Counted from the stretch's first letter, positions 39,366 through 53,244 are shown. The stretch is DNA of 64,000 nt from Chamaea fasciata (GCA_029207755.1 JARCOQ010000003.1:88307994-88371993); one strand, 5' to 3'. The notes: generated from the letters alone by a model not told the origin. A program made the numbers and translations.

Positions 39366-40949
39366 CTACCAGCAATATACTGCCCTTCAAGTGTAATAGA
39401 AAAGCCTTTTGATGTTCCCAAAGAGAAAAAAAAAAAAAAAGCAATAAAGAAATATTTAGTAATAAATTAAAATATGAAAACCAGGTAATAGATTTGGTTC
39501 TACAGGTGCATAAAACTATAAAATTATAAAATTCACTGATCATTAATTTAAAATTTCATTGTTATAAAAATGTAGTTTAAAAGTAGGAAAAATAAATTTG
39601 GTGATTAGTGGAAGGGTGGTTTGTCTAGCTGTGGGAAATTGAGTGAAATTTCCTGCCAATATTAAGATTAGATCTCGTGGATGCATTTTAAACAAAATAA
39701 CCTCAACTGCATAGTAAATTTTTGGCGTTCATATCATTGATGAGAATGTTTCTTTCTGTGAACGGGTTCTTAGGGGTAAAGGTTAAATGATGGTGAATAT
39801 AAAAGAGAAAAATGCCTCAAGATTTAAAATAAAGTCCTTAAAAGCAGTGATGGAATTTCAAATCCCCTAGTTTGGTCAGTGCAATATGTTCTACATTGAT
39901 TATCTGATTACAGCACTATTGAATGTCATAGGAGGATTTTCTTTCAGTCTCTTCTTGTGACTTGTTCCATTCTATATAAGATATCCATTATTTCTTTGGA
40001 TCAGCTTACTGTAATCAATAGGTTTAAAAGTATCTTGCAGATAAAGATTTTGAACTAAAAAATATCACACGCCATTTAGAAACAGGAGATTCTCTTTCAG
40101 CTTTTTATTGAAAAACAGAAAACTGCTGAGTTTGAGGGTTCTTTATTTTTTCTTTTTTACTTTTGATCAGAGTGGTGAGAGATTTTAATAATATTTTGTT
40201 TCAATAAAGTAGATTTTTTTTCTGAAAGCTCACATTTACAGCCCCCAAGTTCCAAGAAAAGTTAACACAGTCTCAAAAAACAATGGCTATGAGAAGGCAT
40301 TTCACTTACTATTAAATCTGGGTGTTCTGAAGTCTCTGACATTTTGTGTAATGTGAAATTGTGCTTCAGTCATTACAAGACTACATATGTTTAAGTCTTC
40401 ATGTTCCAAAGAAAAAAAAATGGAATGCTATCTTTTCTCCTGAAGAGATTTGTATATTCTTAAATTTAATTAAAAAACTACCTGTACAAAACTGTCAAAA
40501 TGGCACCTTCCCAAGGAGAATTTCGACCACCTAGTTTCTGATGTTTGCAGATGTCAAATGGTATTTTTTTTTCATTCCAGAAATGTTTTAGGAAATCTGC
40601 TCCACTCTGATGGGCTGCTGAGAAGACTAGCAATGAAATAAAACTTGTTAATTGCAGCTGAAACGTGAAACAGATGAAACTGTGACAGTGTGGATTCTAA
40701 ACTTTGCTAAGCCTGTCTAGACCTGTATTTAACTTATATTCACAACCTACAAAATTGTTATGTTCCACAAATCCTAATGTATGTTTGAGATATAAAATGG
40801 TCAACCAGAAAAAGACAGCTGGAGGTAACTATAGTAAAACAGATGCTCTGATAACGCTCATCCTGAAGCCTGATGGACTGATACTCGGTCCATTGATTGA
40901 AGGTGTGCATTATTACGAATATAACCAAAACATTTCCATGACAGCAGTC
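39366..40949. other. Unique AT-rich non-coding DNA
   Basis: A 15-base A run lies at 39426-39440, about 60 bp past the LTR. No gene was recognised. Confidence 0.5.
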
Positions 40950-41112
40950 CAGAAGTGGAGTTGTTGTGCCGCCTGCATCCTTGGAGGTTTCCAAGACCAA
41001 GCTGGACAAAGCCCTGAGCAACCCAACCCGAGCATAGTGTTGTCCCTGCTTCAAGAAGGGCTTGTAGTGGAAACCTGTTGAGGTCCCTGGCAGCCTGAAT
41101 TATCTGATAACC
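40950..41112 (+). mobile_element. CR1 LINE 3'-end scrap, plus strand
   Basis: The CR1 3' block is recognisable: AGAAGTGGAGTTGTTG, CCTTGGAGGTTTCCAAGACC, GCTGGACAAAGCCCTGAGCA, and the tail TTGAGGTCCCTGGCAGCCTGAATTATCTGATA at 41078-41109. Its 3' end belongs to a CR1 type with the 'GAGGTCCC...CCTGAATTAT' ending. That differs from the GATGACCCTGTG ending of the two copies before 4.6 kb. The open frames across it are shadows. Confidence 0.9.
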
Positions 41113-42595
41113 TTTTGAGTATCCACCCTGTCTGCACTTTGCAATGGCACAAGTTTCTCAGTTTGTTCTGGGTTCCCAGCATTTTGGTCTTGTTGCACAG
41201 ACACCCACATACAAATTGTTTAAAAACATATGTATATCTAATTCATGGAATTTTTAATGGGATAATGCTCAGTATCTTATATCAGTCAACTGCCTCTATT
41301 TGCAGTTATTATGCAGAGATTAGCTGGGGAATTACCACTACACAGTGTGGGTATTCACAGTGCCACAAACTTTCAAAACTGTCTGTTTTAAGGATGTAAC
41401 TTTAAAAAACCTTGGCTTTCATCCCTATATCACAACTCTGTATATGTTGCCACAGTGTTTGTGAGGAATTAATCTTTTATCTTCACATGTAGGATACACA
41501 CCTTAATAATATATCATGGAGTGGAAAGTCTATATGCTTTCAGTAGAGATCATTCCAATATGATATTTAGGCTTGAAAGTATCAGCTCAGAAAAGCAGGA
41601 TGATTTTTTTAGAATGCAAGTCTACGTCCTCTGTAAAAGAGGGACAAAAATCACTCTACTCTTTCTGTAAGGAATGTTGCATCCTCTATAAACACCCTCT
41701 TCACCCTGCAAAGATAGTTATTTGGAGATATTCCAATATTTTATTCAGATATATAAAAGAAAATATATTTTATATTCAAAATGAGTTAGTGATATTTAGC
41801 AGAAAAGCAAATAAATCAAGACAATGAGTTTTATGCTTGTGACAAGGAGATAAAACTGTCAAGCTTCACAAAGACCCTGTTTTGTCTCTCTACATGCCCA
41901 CTCTCACAACTTGAGTATGGTGAGACAAGACTGTGGTATAGATTATGTCTGACCTGACAGGCATGAAGAAAGGTCTGCCGAAGAAAATGCATTTTTTTAG
42001 ATTACCGTGTAATACATACCCTTCAACAAGAAAGATTAAAACATCACTGTCTTGGGAATTTCTTAATTATATGGATAAGATACATTATATTAAACAACCT
42101 GTTAGAAATCTATCATCTTTGGGACAATGGACTCTCAAAGTACCATATGCAGCTAAAGATAGGCTAATCAAATACATTTTAATGCTCAGTTCATCCTTCT
42201 CTGTATAGCTCAATACAGGGTTTGAATGTTATCACAGAAAATGTTGCATATTTGCACAGAACTAACAGTTGATTAGTACTCTTTGCAATAAATACTACAT
42301 GAAAACCAGATCCTAACAGACATTCAGCCACAATCTTTTACATTACTAAAATAAGCTAATTAACAGATTTTGGAATTCTTTCATAAATACAGATAAGAAA
42401 GTTTTCTTATTTTAAATTTCCAAGTCATCTAACTTATACTGTTATTTCTGAACTATTTCTGTTGCTTTGTAGTTGATATTTTATTAAATATAATATTTTT
42501 ATTAAATATAACATACTCTATTGGTTAACCTTACATCTACATTACTCAGAATACCATTTTCACACTGGATAGGTTTATTCGTCAAGCTTTATAAA
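41113..42595. other. Unique AT-rich non-coding DNA
   Basis: No gene or repeat family was recognised. Confidence 0.5.
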
Positions 42596-42597
42596 TG

Positions 42598-42639
<42 letters not shown>
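42596..42639. repeat. (TG)n dinucleotide microsatellite
   Basis: TG units run across 44 bp with one TATA interruption near 42612-42615. Likely to vary in length between individuals. Confidence 0.97.
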
Positions 42640-44189
42640 AGGCATTCACCCTTGACTCTTAACATAGCAGGGAAGTCAACACTTACAGGGTGACAGTCAT
42701 CTTGATCAGTTTTTAATTGACTGCTTTAGTATGAGATTAATTATGCTCAAAAAAGTATTCATTTGTCTGACTAGGTTTAAGCAGGCAAAAGATGACTGGC
42801 TCAGATATAGAGGATCTCACTGTAAATGCTGACATTTGGTAAGATGTATCAGCTCCCCCAAATCCACAAGTGGACATAAATGAACCATTTCCAACAATCA
42901 GGATGCATACTCAAAGTCTAATTACATCTGTTGCATTCAAAGTAAAAAGACAATAAAATATCTAGAGATAAATAACCCAGTTAAAAAAATAAAACTCCTG
43001 CTAATTATCAAATCATGTTCAAATATTTTTTGTCCTGCAAAATAGCACAGTAAAAAAAAAATTACTATGAAATTAATGTAATTCTAAAAGTGTTTATTTC
43101 CTTTCAATAGAGGGAGCTTAGGATTGTACAGGACATATGTGCTTTTTTGCTTCAAGTTTAATTATATTCATTCCAACTATAACAAAGCTAGTATCCTGAA
43201 AAGTCCCTCTTGATGCTTGATTATCATTCATTTTTAAGTCATGATTAATGAACATTTTACAAAAATAATTATCTTGTATTATATTCATTAATGAATTCAA
43301 TCACTTCTTTCTTCTGTGAAAATATCCCATTACATATCTATTTCACTTTTATGATCAAGACCAATACTTAATATAGAAACATCCATGTCAACATTAGCAA
43401 CTAAGAGAACATTTAAGCAGGCATCTCAAAACCTTAATTTCTGTTTGAATGCCCCCATTAAAATGATTGATGAAATCTTTGATGAAACAATAACCACTTT
43501 CGTGTAGGTGCCAAACTCAAAGTGACCAAGATATTAGGTTGACAGATGCAGTAGATCATGTTCCAGACCTTTTTTTCTTTTCTCTTTGACAAGAGCTAGT
43601 TAACATTTCAATCACCTAGGAATTAGGAACTTTGAGGACCACTGACCAGCATCAGCACTAAGCACTGACCTTGCCAACACAGTAGCTAAATGTCTGAAGC
43701 TGTCTACAGAACTTCTCAGTCAGCTCTGCAGCAAATGTCAGACTCCATCTCTGCATTGGAAACAGGCTGTAAGGAAAATGATTCATTGCACTCAACTTTA
43801 TATCTGAACTGGGCACTGCAGCAACTAAAATAATATGTACTTTGCTTGCTCAAATGATATAAATTAAATAGAAAACCAACAACAACAAATATTTCAGCAC
43901 TGGACCACAAGTCCAATTTTATTTCATATATACAACATTTCTTTTAAAGTAAACTTGGTCAGCAATCTATAGTCTTTAGCTTTTGTAGTATCAAAGAAAA
44001 CTTTGTCTGAGCCCTGCTGTGGAATGGTATCGTGCGTTAACTTTGGTCTGATAGTTCTGCTGGTTAGGGAGTTGAATTTTAGCAGAATACTTCTCTCTAA
44101 AAATCAGATCTATTTATACATTAAAGCCTCAAAAAAAAAAAAAAAAGTCATACAACCATGTTGTTTCCTTCTGCTTCAGTATACAATAG
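42640..44189. other. Unique AT-rich DNA with a poly(A) tract
   Basis: A 16-base A run lies at 44131-44146. No gene or repeat family was recognised. Confidence 0.5.
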
Positions 44190-44530
44190 TCTGAGGTGTT
44201 ATTCTGAGAATAAGTATCAGGATCAGAGGCTCCCTGGGTGATGCTGCCTTCAAGCTCCCCCTGCAAATAGGGGTCACTCACTGCTCAGTGCCCTTGATCA
44301 TTTCATGATCCAAGGGTAGTCAAGCATGGGCCAGGTGCAGAGAGGGTGGGACAAGTGGGGACAATAGCTTGACTTGTCACCTACTGCACTCATTGGCACC
44401 TTCAGCAGCCCCCTGGAATCAGGTACGGAAATTGCGGAAGTATCCAGGGAAATGAGCTATGCTTTAGCTCTGATAACACACTTAGCGAGACATGGCTTGT
44501 CACACATGGCAGATTTGTTGATGGAAACCG
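44190..44530. other. GC-richer patch of unknown nature
   Basis: This stretch is clearly less AT-rich than its neighbours, with CTCCCCCTGCAAATAGGGGTC and AGAGGGTGGGACAAGTGGGGAC-type sequence. It has no long open frame, no recognised repeat family and no LTR ends. It could be an old repeat or a regulatory element. Confidence 0.35.
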
Positions 44531-47100
44531 AAACTTAAATCTATGATGTGGATCAGTTTATAAAAGTAACCTTTGTAATATGGGGAGAAAAATTTTCTGG
44601 TAACAAGACTGTACTTTGACCATGATTACCTATATAGGTAGATACTGTTGTATTTGCATTGGGTTATTGTGGGGGATTGAATTCCAGTACAAGGTGAAAA
44701 ATCTAGCTTCTTTTCTTTTTGTAGAAATTGCAACCCCAAAGATTACTACCCCTAAATGAACAGAACCAAAATGTATGAAACAAGACACAGTGCACAAGAA
44801 AAGGTGCATTTCAGAAACATGCCTTCCTCTTACATAGGGATAAAATGTTGGTATGGATACAGCTGGTATTGCACTTCCTGCCACCACAGAGAAAGTTTAT
44901 ACTGCAGGGAATTTTCAAAGACAAAATAGCAAGAACATATAAATAAAATATAAACTGTTTACCTCTCTACTGGATTTTTTTCCTTGGTAGGTGCTATCAT
45001 TTTCTTCAACAAAATGACAGGCCATCAAACAAGGAATTTATGTTTTTAAGAGTTACATTTGTTACTTCTTTCATATTTGATATGTAATTTTAAATGATAG
45101 AAACCTTTTTCTTTGTTATTGATCTCAAAGAGGGGTTTCTTGGAAGCAGAAATATTTTCAACAAAACTAGCTGGAACGGCCTTGCACCAACAGTCTTCTC
45201 TGAATTTTTCTCATGCTCTGGAAAGAGGGTGGTGAGAAAATGAATACAGGTGAAACATCTATGTGTTAAAGAATGTAAGAAATCTGACTTCTCTGAGATC
45301 CTACAATGCTTTTCTGGCAAGTGAGGACCATCAGCCTTTCCTCTAACTGCTAAAAAATTGAAGAAATCCCTCTCTGTTCTTCCCTCTCCTCTTGGCTTGC
45401 GGCCAGCATAGTGACACGAGCTCTTTGCTAGGGTGTGCTTGCCCGGCAGGCAGCAATGTTTTTGTGCTTCTCCCAAGAGGAAATGCTTCTCTGCCTGTGT
45501 GCACAATGCTCAGGGACTCCCAGGAGTGGAAATGACCTGTCGGTTTTCAGGACTGACTGGAGGGTTTGCAAGAACAGCAGCAAAAGCTGCCACATCCAAG
45601 TAGCCACAGAGGCTGAGGAGGTGTCTGAGCTCTTAGGCAGACAGTTTTCTTGCCACTTAATACACATTTAGACAATTATCCTCACAACTGGAAGGGGCAA
45701 AACTATGTTTTTAAATAAATGCCTGACCTTTGCAGGCATGGTGACATTTGCTGAAGGGAACATGCCTTTTTCTTAGCATTTTTCAAGCCTTGATTACTGT
45801 GTATTTTATATAGTCCAAAGTTTCTAGGAGAGAGAGAAAAACGAAATAAAGGGAGGAAGCAAATATATTTTTAAATACATACACAAATTTGAACACAAAT
45901 GCTGCATCTATAGCTGGATTTAGAAATTAGAATTGGAGACAGTCTCTCAAATCATTAAAACAAATGCCCTCGTGTCACACATTTTACTTTATGTTAGCAC
46001 AGTAGCATCTTGCTTACAACTAAGCAGTAGCACATTTGCATGCAGTAATGTTGATCAGAGCTGTATATTATATATTCTTCTCACCACATATCTATTGACA
46101 AATGCAGATGCACTGTGCCTATTATTTCCCTCCTACATTCAGTGAGATGCAGGAAAAGTGAGTTATGTAAACCTCCCAATAATTAAGTTTCCTTGAACCA
46201 GTGAGCTAGTACATCAAACGATAGAATGACCACAAACTATAACATGTTCCACTCCAAACTAATTTCCTTACATTTCTAATGCAAAGCAAGGATGTTGGCA
46301 AATTAAAACAGGTTTGCTTGAATAAATTTAATTAGGTGCACACAGTATGTTATTGCACATTTTCAGAATTTTCATGCCTGACTGTCACCGTTTAATTTTT
46401 GTTGTTAGGGTGTGGTTTTTTCCTCTAAGTTTCCAGCCTTTGGTGTTGCATTTATGAAGAACGGCCACTAGAGTGCTGCAAGTATCCATTGAAGCTGCAG
46501 TTGTGTACATTTACCATCAATATTCCAGTCTCAGACATACTTTTAATATATATTTATCATCCATACTTTGTTTTTTAAAGTGGAGTTTGGCGCTAAGTAA
46601 ATACCTAACAAACTTTAAAATGTCTAGTGTATAAGCCAGTCCAGATCTGATACTTTTGTATCTATGGAAAAGATGCACATGACTGCTTACCATGTAGTTT
46701 ACAATTCCATAGTAGTTTAGAGGATTGACAGTTACATTATGTACACCATTGTGATTTAAAGATTACCAAGTAACCGCTGTTAAGTACCCATTTTCTTGTT
46801 TAAGCTGTCCGTAGCATTACTGATGCAACTATAACATGAGTGCCTCTGGCGTGTTGTCAGTTTCTGAATTGAGATTAATGATGATACAGGCAAAACTTGC
46901 TTCTGAAACTTTTTTGAGTGCTAATATGAAAGTCATCATAGAAATCTCAGTCCTTACTCAAAGTTTTGGCCAAATCTGCCAAACAGAATAAGTCCAAGAA
47001 GGAGTCATAATTTTCTGTGCCCAAAGGGATACACTTCCCTTCCCTGGAATAAGCCCTAAATACAGTAAAAGAAGACCCACCCATCCCCGACATAGCACAG
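44531..47100. other. Unique non-coding DNA
   Basis: The interval at 45090-45680 is less AT-rich and holds a 138-codon minus-strand frame (45090-45506) with no domain. It also holds overlapping frames of 78 and 79 codons on opposite strands. These fit chance expectation in this amount of sequence, so no gene was called. Confidence 0.45.
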
Positions 47101-47915
47101 AATCACAAAAACATAGATTCATAGAATCATAGAATCATGGAACCATAGAATGTTGTGCATTGAAGTGGACTTTAAAGATCTAATTCCAACCCCAATGCCA
47201 TGGGTAGGGACACCTTCTACCAGACTAGGCTGCTCAAAGCCCCATCCAACCTGGCCTGGAACGCTTCCAGCAGTGGGGCAGCCACAACTTCTTTGGACAA
47301 CCTGTTCCAGTTCCTCATCACCTCCCTGATTGTCTACTCTAAACCAATTCTCTTTCAATTTAAGGCCATTCCCCCTTGTTCTATTACTAGAGACCCTATT
47401 AAACAGTCCCTTTCAGGTTTCTTATAGGCCATCTTCAGGTACTGAAAGGGGCTTTAAGGTGGAACCTTCTATTCCCCCAGCTGAACAACCTAAGTTCTCT
47501 CAGCCTGTCTCCATAGGAGAGGAGCTCCAGGCCCTGCATCACCTTTGTGGCCTCCTCTGGACTCACTCCAATGTGCCCACATTCCTCTTGTATTGAGGGT
47601 TCCAGGGCTGGATGCAGCACTGCAGATGGGGCCTCACCAGAGCAGAGCAGAGGGGCAGGATCCACTCCCTGGCCCTGCTGGCCACGCTGCTTTTGGTGCA
47701 GCCCAGGAGACAGCTGACCCTCTGGGCTGGGAGTGCACATGGCTGGGTCATGTCCAGCCTCTCATTAATCGACAACCCCAAATCCTTCTCAGCAGGGCTA
47801 CTCTCAATCTGTTCTCCACCCAGCCTGTGTTGTTCTTGGAGTTGCTCTGATCCACATGCCAAACCCTTCACTGGCCTCTTGAGCATCATGAGGTTTTCAT
47901 GGGCTCTTAGCACTC
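47101..47915 (-). mobile_element. CR1 LINE fragment with ORF2 C-terminal remnant, minus strand
   Basis: On the plus strand the 3' tail comes first: repeated CATAGAATCATAGAATCATGG octamer units at 47112-47150. Next comes the tail block with CCAATGCCATGGGTAGGGAC and CCCATCCAACCTGGCCTGGAA. The minus-strand reading of 47563-47913 gives the ORF2 C-terminus: a DLGLSINERLDM segment, LLGCTKSSVASRAREWILPL, then LVRPHLQCC. It is one of the longest CR1 copies here at about 815 bp and keeps an open frame of 116 codons. It is still 5' truncated well short of the reverse-transcriptase core. In intact elements ORF2 drives target-primed reverse transcription. Confidence 0.95.
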
Positions 47916-50900
47916 TGCTTGTTCTTCCCTGTCTGTGATTAGTCCCGTTACAGCAGCAGTTGCAGGAATAGTAACCTGACCGGGAGAGATGATAGGAGCC
48001 CCTCTACCACAGCCTATTAAGTGTTGAGGAGAAGCCAAGGGCCATCTCATATTTCTGTGGTTTTAAGGTTGACCTTGGCCCTGTCTAGTACAGCAGAAGC
48101 TGTCTTGGTCAGGCTCCTTCATAAGCAGAAGTCAGAGGAAGGAACTGAAATTAAAAAAAAAAAAAATAAAGCAGGCAAAATCTGCCTGAGCTACTACACT
48201 CCTGGCTGTCTAGTTTAACTTATTCTAGAAGAAATATAAAAAGGTCACTTTAGAGCTAGCCAAAGACAAGGCCAAAGTATAATAATACTCAAAGGTTAAG
48301 AAGGGAAAGATTAAAGGTGAGAATTCTTATCAGAAAGAAACTGATACTGGGGTGAAGATGAAAGCCGAGAACTTCCAGCCTGCTCTGAGTATCAGGGCAC
48401 AGCACAGAAAAGGGGAAGACTGGTGGGACAAATAGGTTAAGAAATGAAGTTACAGTTAAAGAATTAGAAAAGCTGGCATTGAAAGAGCTGTTACAAGGGA
48501 AAGCTTAAAAAATCCTTGCAAGACCCTGAAAGACAAGGACGACAGAGGTCACTGTAACTATGACGACCAGCAAAATGGACAGAGGAAAAGAACAGGCAAA
48601 GAAAACTGAAACCAGGATGATTTGACACACACACATGCTCTTTCTGATCACTCAGGGGAAAAGGAGAGTGGAATGAAGGTGAAAAAAGCACTTCAGTGGT
48701 AAGCAGAGATGGGCAGGGTTTCTTTTTGCCTTCCTCCTTTGGTTGGTATTTAATTTCTTCCCATTTCACACCTTCCATCCTTAATTGGCAGTGTCATACT
48801 CTGCTTAAAGTTAATGAAGGATGTGTTTTTAAAGTATTCAATATTTAATAATGCTTTTAAATGTCACTGTGTTCCAGGAATTTTTAATATCACTAAGTTT
48901 TTTATCAGTCTTATTTTTTTTCCCCCTTTTATACTTCTCTTGCATGGTAAACTCAAAGACCAAGTATAGAAATGTCTGGAAATCCCCAAATGTCAGCTAT
49001 TGCAAACACATGGATTAATAATGATTTACCTAATCAGTAATGTGGAATTAATCCATGTAAACCTATGAGAACAGTTTGGCTCAGGAGGTATAACCAGTAT
49101 ATCAAATTCTTCTTTCGTGCAAGTGCATGCCAGCTCATTGACGGATAACATATTATTGATTTGTCCTTTCAGGAAATTTGTATTTTAAGTGATTTCATAT
49201 TTTAATGCAGAATATAATCATCAGTGATTGTGTTGAATAAGGGAAAGTAAAATAAATAAAAATGCTCTATGTCCTAAGGAAAGACCAGAGGGAATCTATG
49301 ACCCTGATGTGGCATAGAGTGAGGAAACTTTCTGCAGCTGCATGAACACCCGTGCAATCAAACACATCTTGTCTGGGCAAAACATCCATTTTCTCTGGAA
49401 GGGCTGGAGCTCCAAAGGACCCAACACCCTTGTAGATACACTGGCTCATGCTCTGCTGTGGCACACTGTAATGTCTGATGTCAAGTGTTCCTGGCTTAGG
49501 TTGGCTAGAAAAACTTCTTAGCAGAAGACACTGTCAGGCTATCAAAAAATAGCTTTTATGAAGCAAGGCAGATGTTCATCCACAGCAGAGTTTCTAACCT
49601 TTGAAAATCCTATGTGGTTGCCAATAGGTACTTGATGTCACAGTTTCACAGAAGTTTCTTCTGGAACTGGCAAAATTTCAGTAAATCATGAAAAATATTT
49701 TGCTATTGGAAGGCTCCCTGAAACCACAATACACAGCTTTACTCAGCTGCAGCTTTAAGTGCCAATCTGATCTCTTGCAAGACAACCAGTGTTCAGATAC
49801 ATCAATCAAACTTTCCAGTGCTTGTGCTAAACTTCTGCTCAGAGGAAAGTGATGTGTTTATCATATTGTGCTGTGTCTGCTGCTAGAAGTGGGATTAACT
49901 TTGATCTCTATAATATGTTTTTATAGGAAATGCAGAGTCCAGAATGTGGAGGGGTAGTGACACAAATAACTAGGATTAACCAAGCAGAGGTCTTCTCAAA
50001 GGTTATTTATTATACACTTGAAATCATTGCACCAATGAAATAATTGTTTAAAACTTTAGGAGGTTTTTACTTCAGTGGCAAAGAGTGAAAAGATCTTGTC
50101 TATATGTATTTAAGACCCTATGTATATCCCTTTGAATAATGTAAGAAATGCATCTGTTGCATTTGGCATAATACCAGAAGGGGTAGTCTGTTCAGAATAA
50201 AGGAAAAGTTGGTGGTTTTTTTTTTTCCTTTTAATCTAGACTCTCTGAAAGTCCAAGCACACTGTAGACTTCTGTCTTAATACCCAAAGTGGCTTAAATT
50301 GTCTGACATTCTACAAACAGCTGAATTTCACATCAGGTGCACCTGGAGAGCAAGAAGGAAGAGCAAAGGATGAGGAAAATGTGTTGAGAATTTCATGGTG
50401 ATTTGCAAGCAAGTCTGCAGACAACACTTTAGGGCCAGAGCTGTATTTATTAGCACTTGTATTGAGTTAGCACCTATATGTGGATAATTCTCAAAATTGG
50501 TTCTATTCTGAACACCTCCCTGCATGCCAAGATTTTATTGGATATGTTTCTTAACAATGCTCAGAGATGAGAACAGATGAAACAGATTTTTCTCTTTACC
50601 CTTACTCATGTCTGTTACCCTCTTTTCTGTTCTGGATAGAGCTCCTGGGACTGTAATAGAGGGTTCATTTTTAAAACGAAAGTCTCCTTAGATATCCTCT
50701 TGTATATTGCACTGAACAGTTCTGGAAGATTCAGTCACTAAGCAAAAACTTTAGATATTTCAAGTCTCTCTGATTTCCCAAAAGCCCAGAACTTTTCATA
50801 TCTATTCAGAACAGTGATGCAAAGATTATTGTTAGTCTTCATTTTTACCATATCACTTCTTGCAGTGTATTGCTTCACTCATTCTTTCTGTTTTATAATG

Positions 50901-52984
50901 TAAAACATAAAAGGCTTTTTCATTTTCAGGGTCTTCCATGATCTCTCCTCTCCTATCTATCATTTCACATTCACCATGAAGATGTCAGCCCTGTCCCTGA
51001 ATCTTTCACCCATCTCATTTTTCAAACAATTCTTTTTCAAAATATCTTCCTTCCTTCTTCTCCAGTGTTTAAAATTAACTCCCTGACAATACTTAACAAA
51101 AAAACCTTTCTTGCTTTCTTTTGAAAGTCTTTAAACTTCTCTTTTTGGAATAATAAATGAAGGATTTTCACTATAGCTGGGTACATTACTACTATGTAAA
51201 GTTCTAAATCTTCTTAGTTTCCTCAGATTTTAGTTCTCTGTGTGTCTCTGTACATTATTTCATGCTTTAAAATTCATAATTTCTGATTTGTGGGGCAAAG
51301 ATCATCTCTGTTCAGTGCTTCCACTAGGCATAGAATGATGCAGTCCTGGATGTGATGCTGAGCTGTGACTTGAAAAACAAAACAAAAAACCAAAATCAAA
51401 GCTAAAATCAATGGTAGAAAGAGTATCTTTGAAGAAAGAGTTGGTTATATTTTCTAGAAAAAAAAAAAAAAAAAAGAGTCATTTTCTGAGACCCAAAACT
51501 CACAACAAATGACAAAGTTACAGTTGTTTACACTCAGAGTGGGAAATGTACCCTCATGTTCCCAATTAATTTACTTCAGCTTTTATGGGTATGCACACCA
51601 GCTGAACAGCTATTCCAGAATGCCCATCAACTACTTCAGCAAAAAGCCTCCAAGAGACTTATATATTTTTTAAGTTTCTATTACTAAATTTTAGAATTGT
51701 GTGGTCAAGAAATTACATCAGCAGTCAAACAGTTCATTGCTACAATAACACTGGTTTTAATGCTGTTTTTAGAAGGTCTGGGGAAATCAAGGCACCCATA
51801 CCACATTCAGCCAAAGTTCTCTTTGTGACACAGTAATCGTAGAGAGACCTGTTGGTTCTGTTGACTGCAGAGAATGGGAAAGGCTTCAGTTCTCAGCAGT
51901 ATTTTCTGGATCATAATACACTATTTTTCAGAAAAGTAGAAGATCCAGTATATTTTCTTGCACAAGCACCCTCACATAGCACAAAATCTGATTTTATAAG
52001 ATGAAAAATACATAAATATGTCATCAAATCACTAATTGGGAAATACTAAACAAAAACTAAGGGCCAATGATAAGCACTAAAAGGGAAGTCAGCAATAAGA
52101 AATCGGTAACCATTGAGCATCTACAAGCATTAATGTGTGACACAAAAGGTAATATGCATAAAAGCCGTTTTGTTCAAAAAGGATAAAAACATTATTGAAG
52201 TACACTAATATTTCTAATATAGTACAAAAAAGGGAAGTAAAATCACATGGTTTGTAAATAAAAGAAGAATTTCTTTCTGACCGTACAAATTATTTTACAA
52301 TTAGTCTATTATTGCAACCAAAACTAAGAAAATGACTCATCATTATGTTCTACATTCTGCAGCATTTCCTTAATTAGGATTTCATTTTAGTTCCATGCCA
52401 TTAAAAACAGAGCCAGCTTTTACAGAAGAGATATTTGATCCCATAAACACTTTCCTCATGCATAGGCCCACTGAATTCCAGCAAAATGTTCAGGACCAGA
52501 GTAAAAAAGATTTTTTTTCATCTGTAGACAAACATAATGATAATAGAAAAGAAGCCTAATTCAAAGATAGATAAGCCACAAATAGCATTTTGTGGTAACA
52601 GTAATTAACACAGAAATACAGTTGAAATGATCTTTGCAATATAACCTCATTTTAGCAGCTTGTACTCTTAAAACTATCTTAAAATCCCTTTTGCTAGTGC
52701 CTCATAATATTTTACAGTTCTATTTTCCTGTGAAGATTGGAAAAAAACAATGGGGGATTTATTTAAAGAGTTATAATGTTGAATGAAACTGAAATATGGG
52801 GTTGAATACACTAGTGTAACCCAGTCAATGAAATGTTTGCTGCCTCAGCCATGAATTTCTTCTTCTCTATAGGATCTGCAGTGATGAGACATGATGAGAG
52901 TTTCTTTACTGAATGGCAATTACTCTAGGTCCTCCTTATATTCATCCTGTCTGTCAACACCTGTCCAACCTGCAGTGAAGAAGT
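47916..52984. other. Unique AT-rich non-coding DNA with A runs
   Basis: A-only runs lie at 48153-48166 and 51458-51475 (18 A), and a T run near 50218-50226. No retroposed gene body was recognised before the A runs. No coding gene was seen. Confidence 0.45.
51458..51475. repeat. Poly(A) tract, 18 A
   Basis: An uninterrupted A run with no recognised retroposed body before it. Confidence 0.93.
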
Positions 52985-53238
52985 GACTTCATCAGGGCGC
53001 ATGTACAAACTTATGCTGGTCTCAGTCTAGGGACCTTGAGTCTTGGTGTGTTCCTGGCCCTGACACCACACGGGCAATCTCACCAGAGAGCTGTATCCAG
53101 AACCAGTGGCTCCCACAGACCTGCCATGTGCCAGGTCTGATACAGGCACACACGTGCTGCTCTCCCTGTCTGCCACGCACTTTTGGGCTACACCTCAAAG
53201 ACAAAGGTGTGTGGGTGCTGGCCAAGCTGGTAAACAAC
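52985..53238. other. GC-richer patch just upstream of the SINE
   Basis: CTGGCCCTGACACCACACGG and CTGCTCTCCCTGTCTGCCACG-type sequence stands out from the AT-rich flanks. The open frames on both strands are short and share no known domain. It may be an unrecognised repeat. Confidence 0.35.
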
Positions 53239-53244
53239 ACGGAG

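Noticed and set aside
47435..47938. Open frames of about 100 codons on the plus strand
   Set aside because: They are antisense shadows of the CR1 ORF2 remnant on the minus strand.
48153..48166. Poly(A) tail of a processed pseudogene
   Set aside because: No gene-like body or flanking direct repeat was found before the A run.
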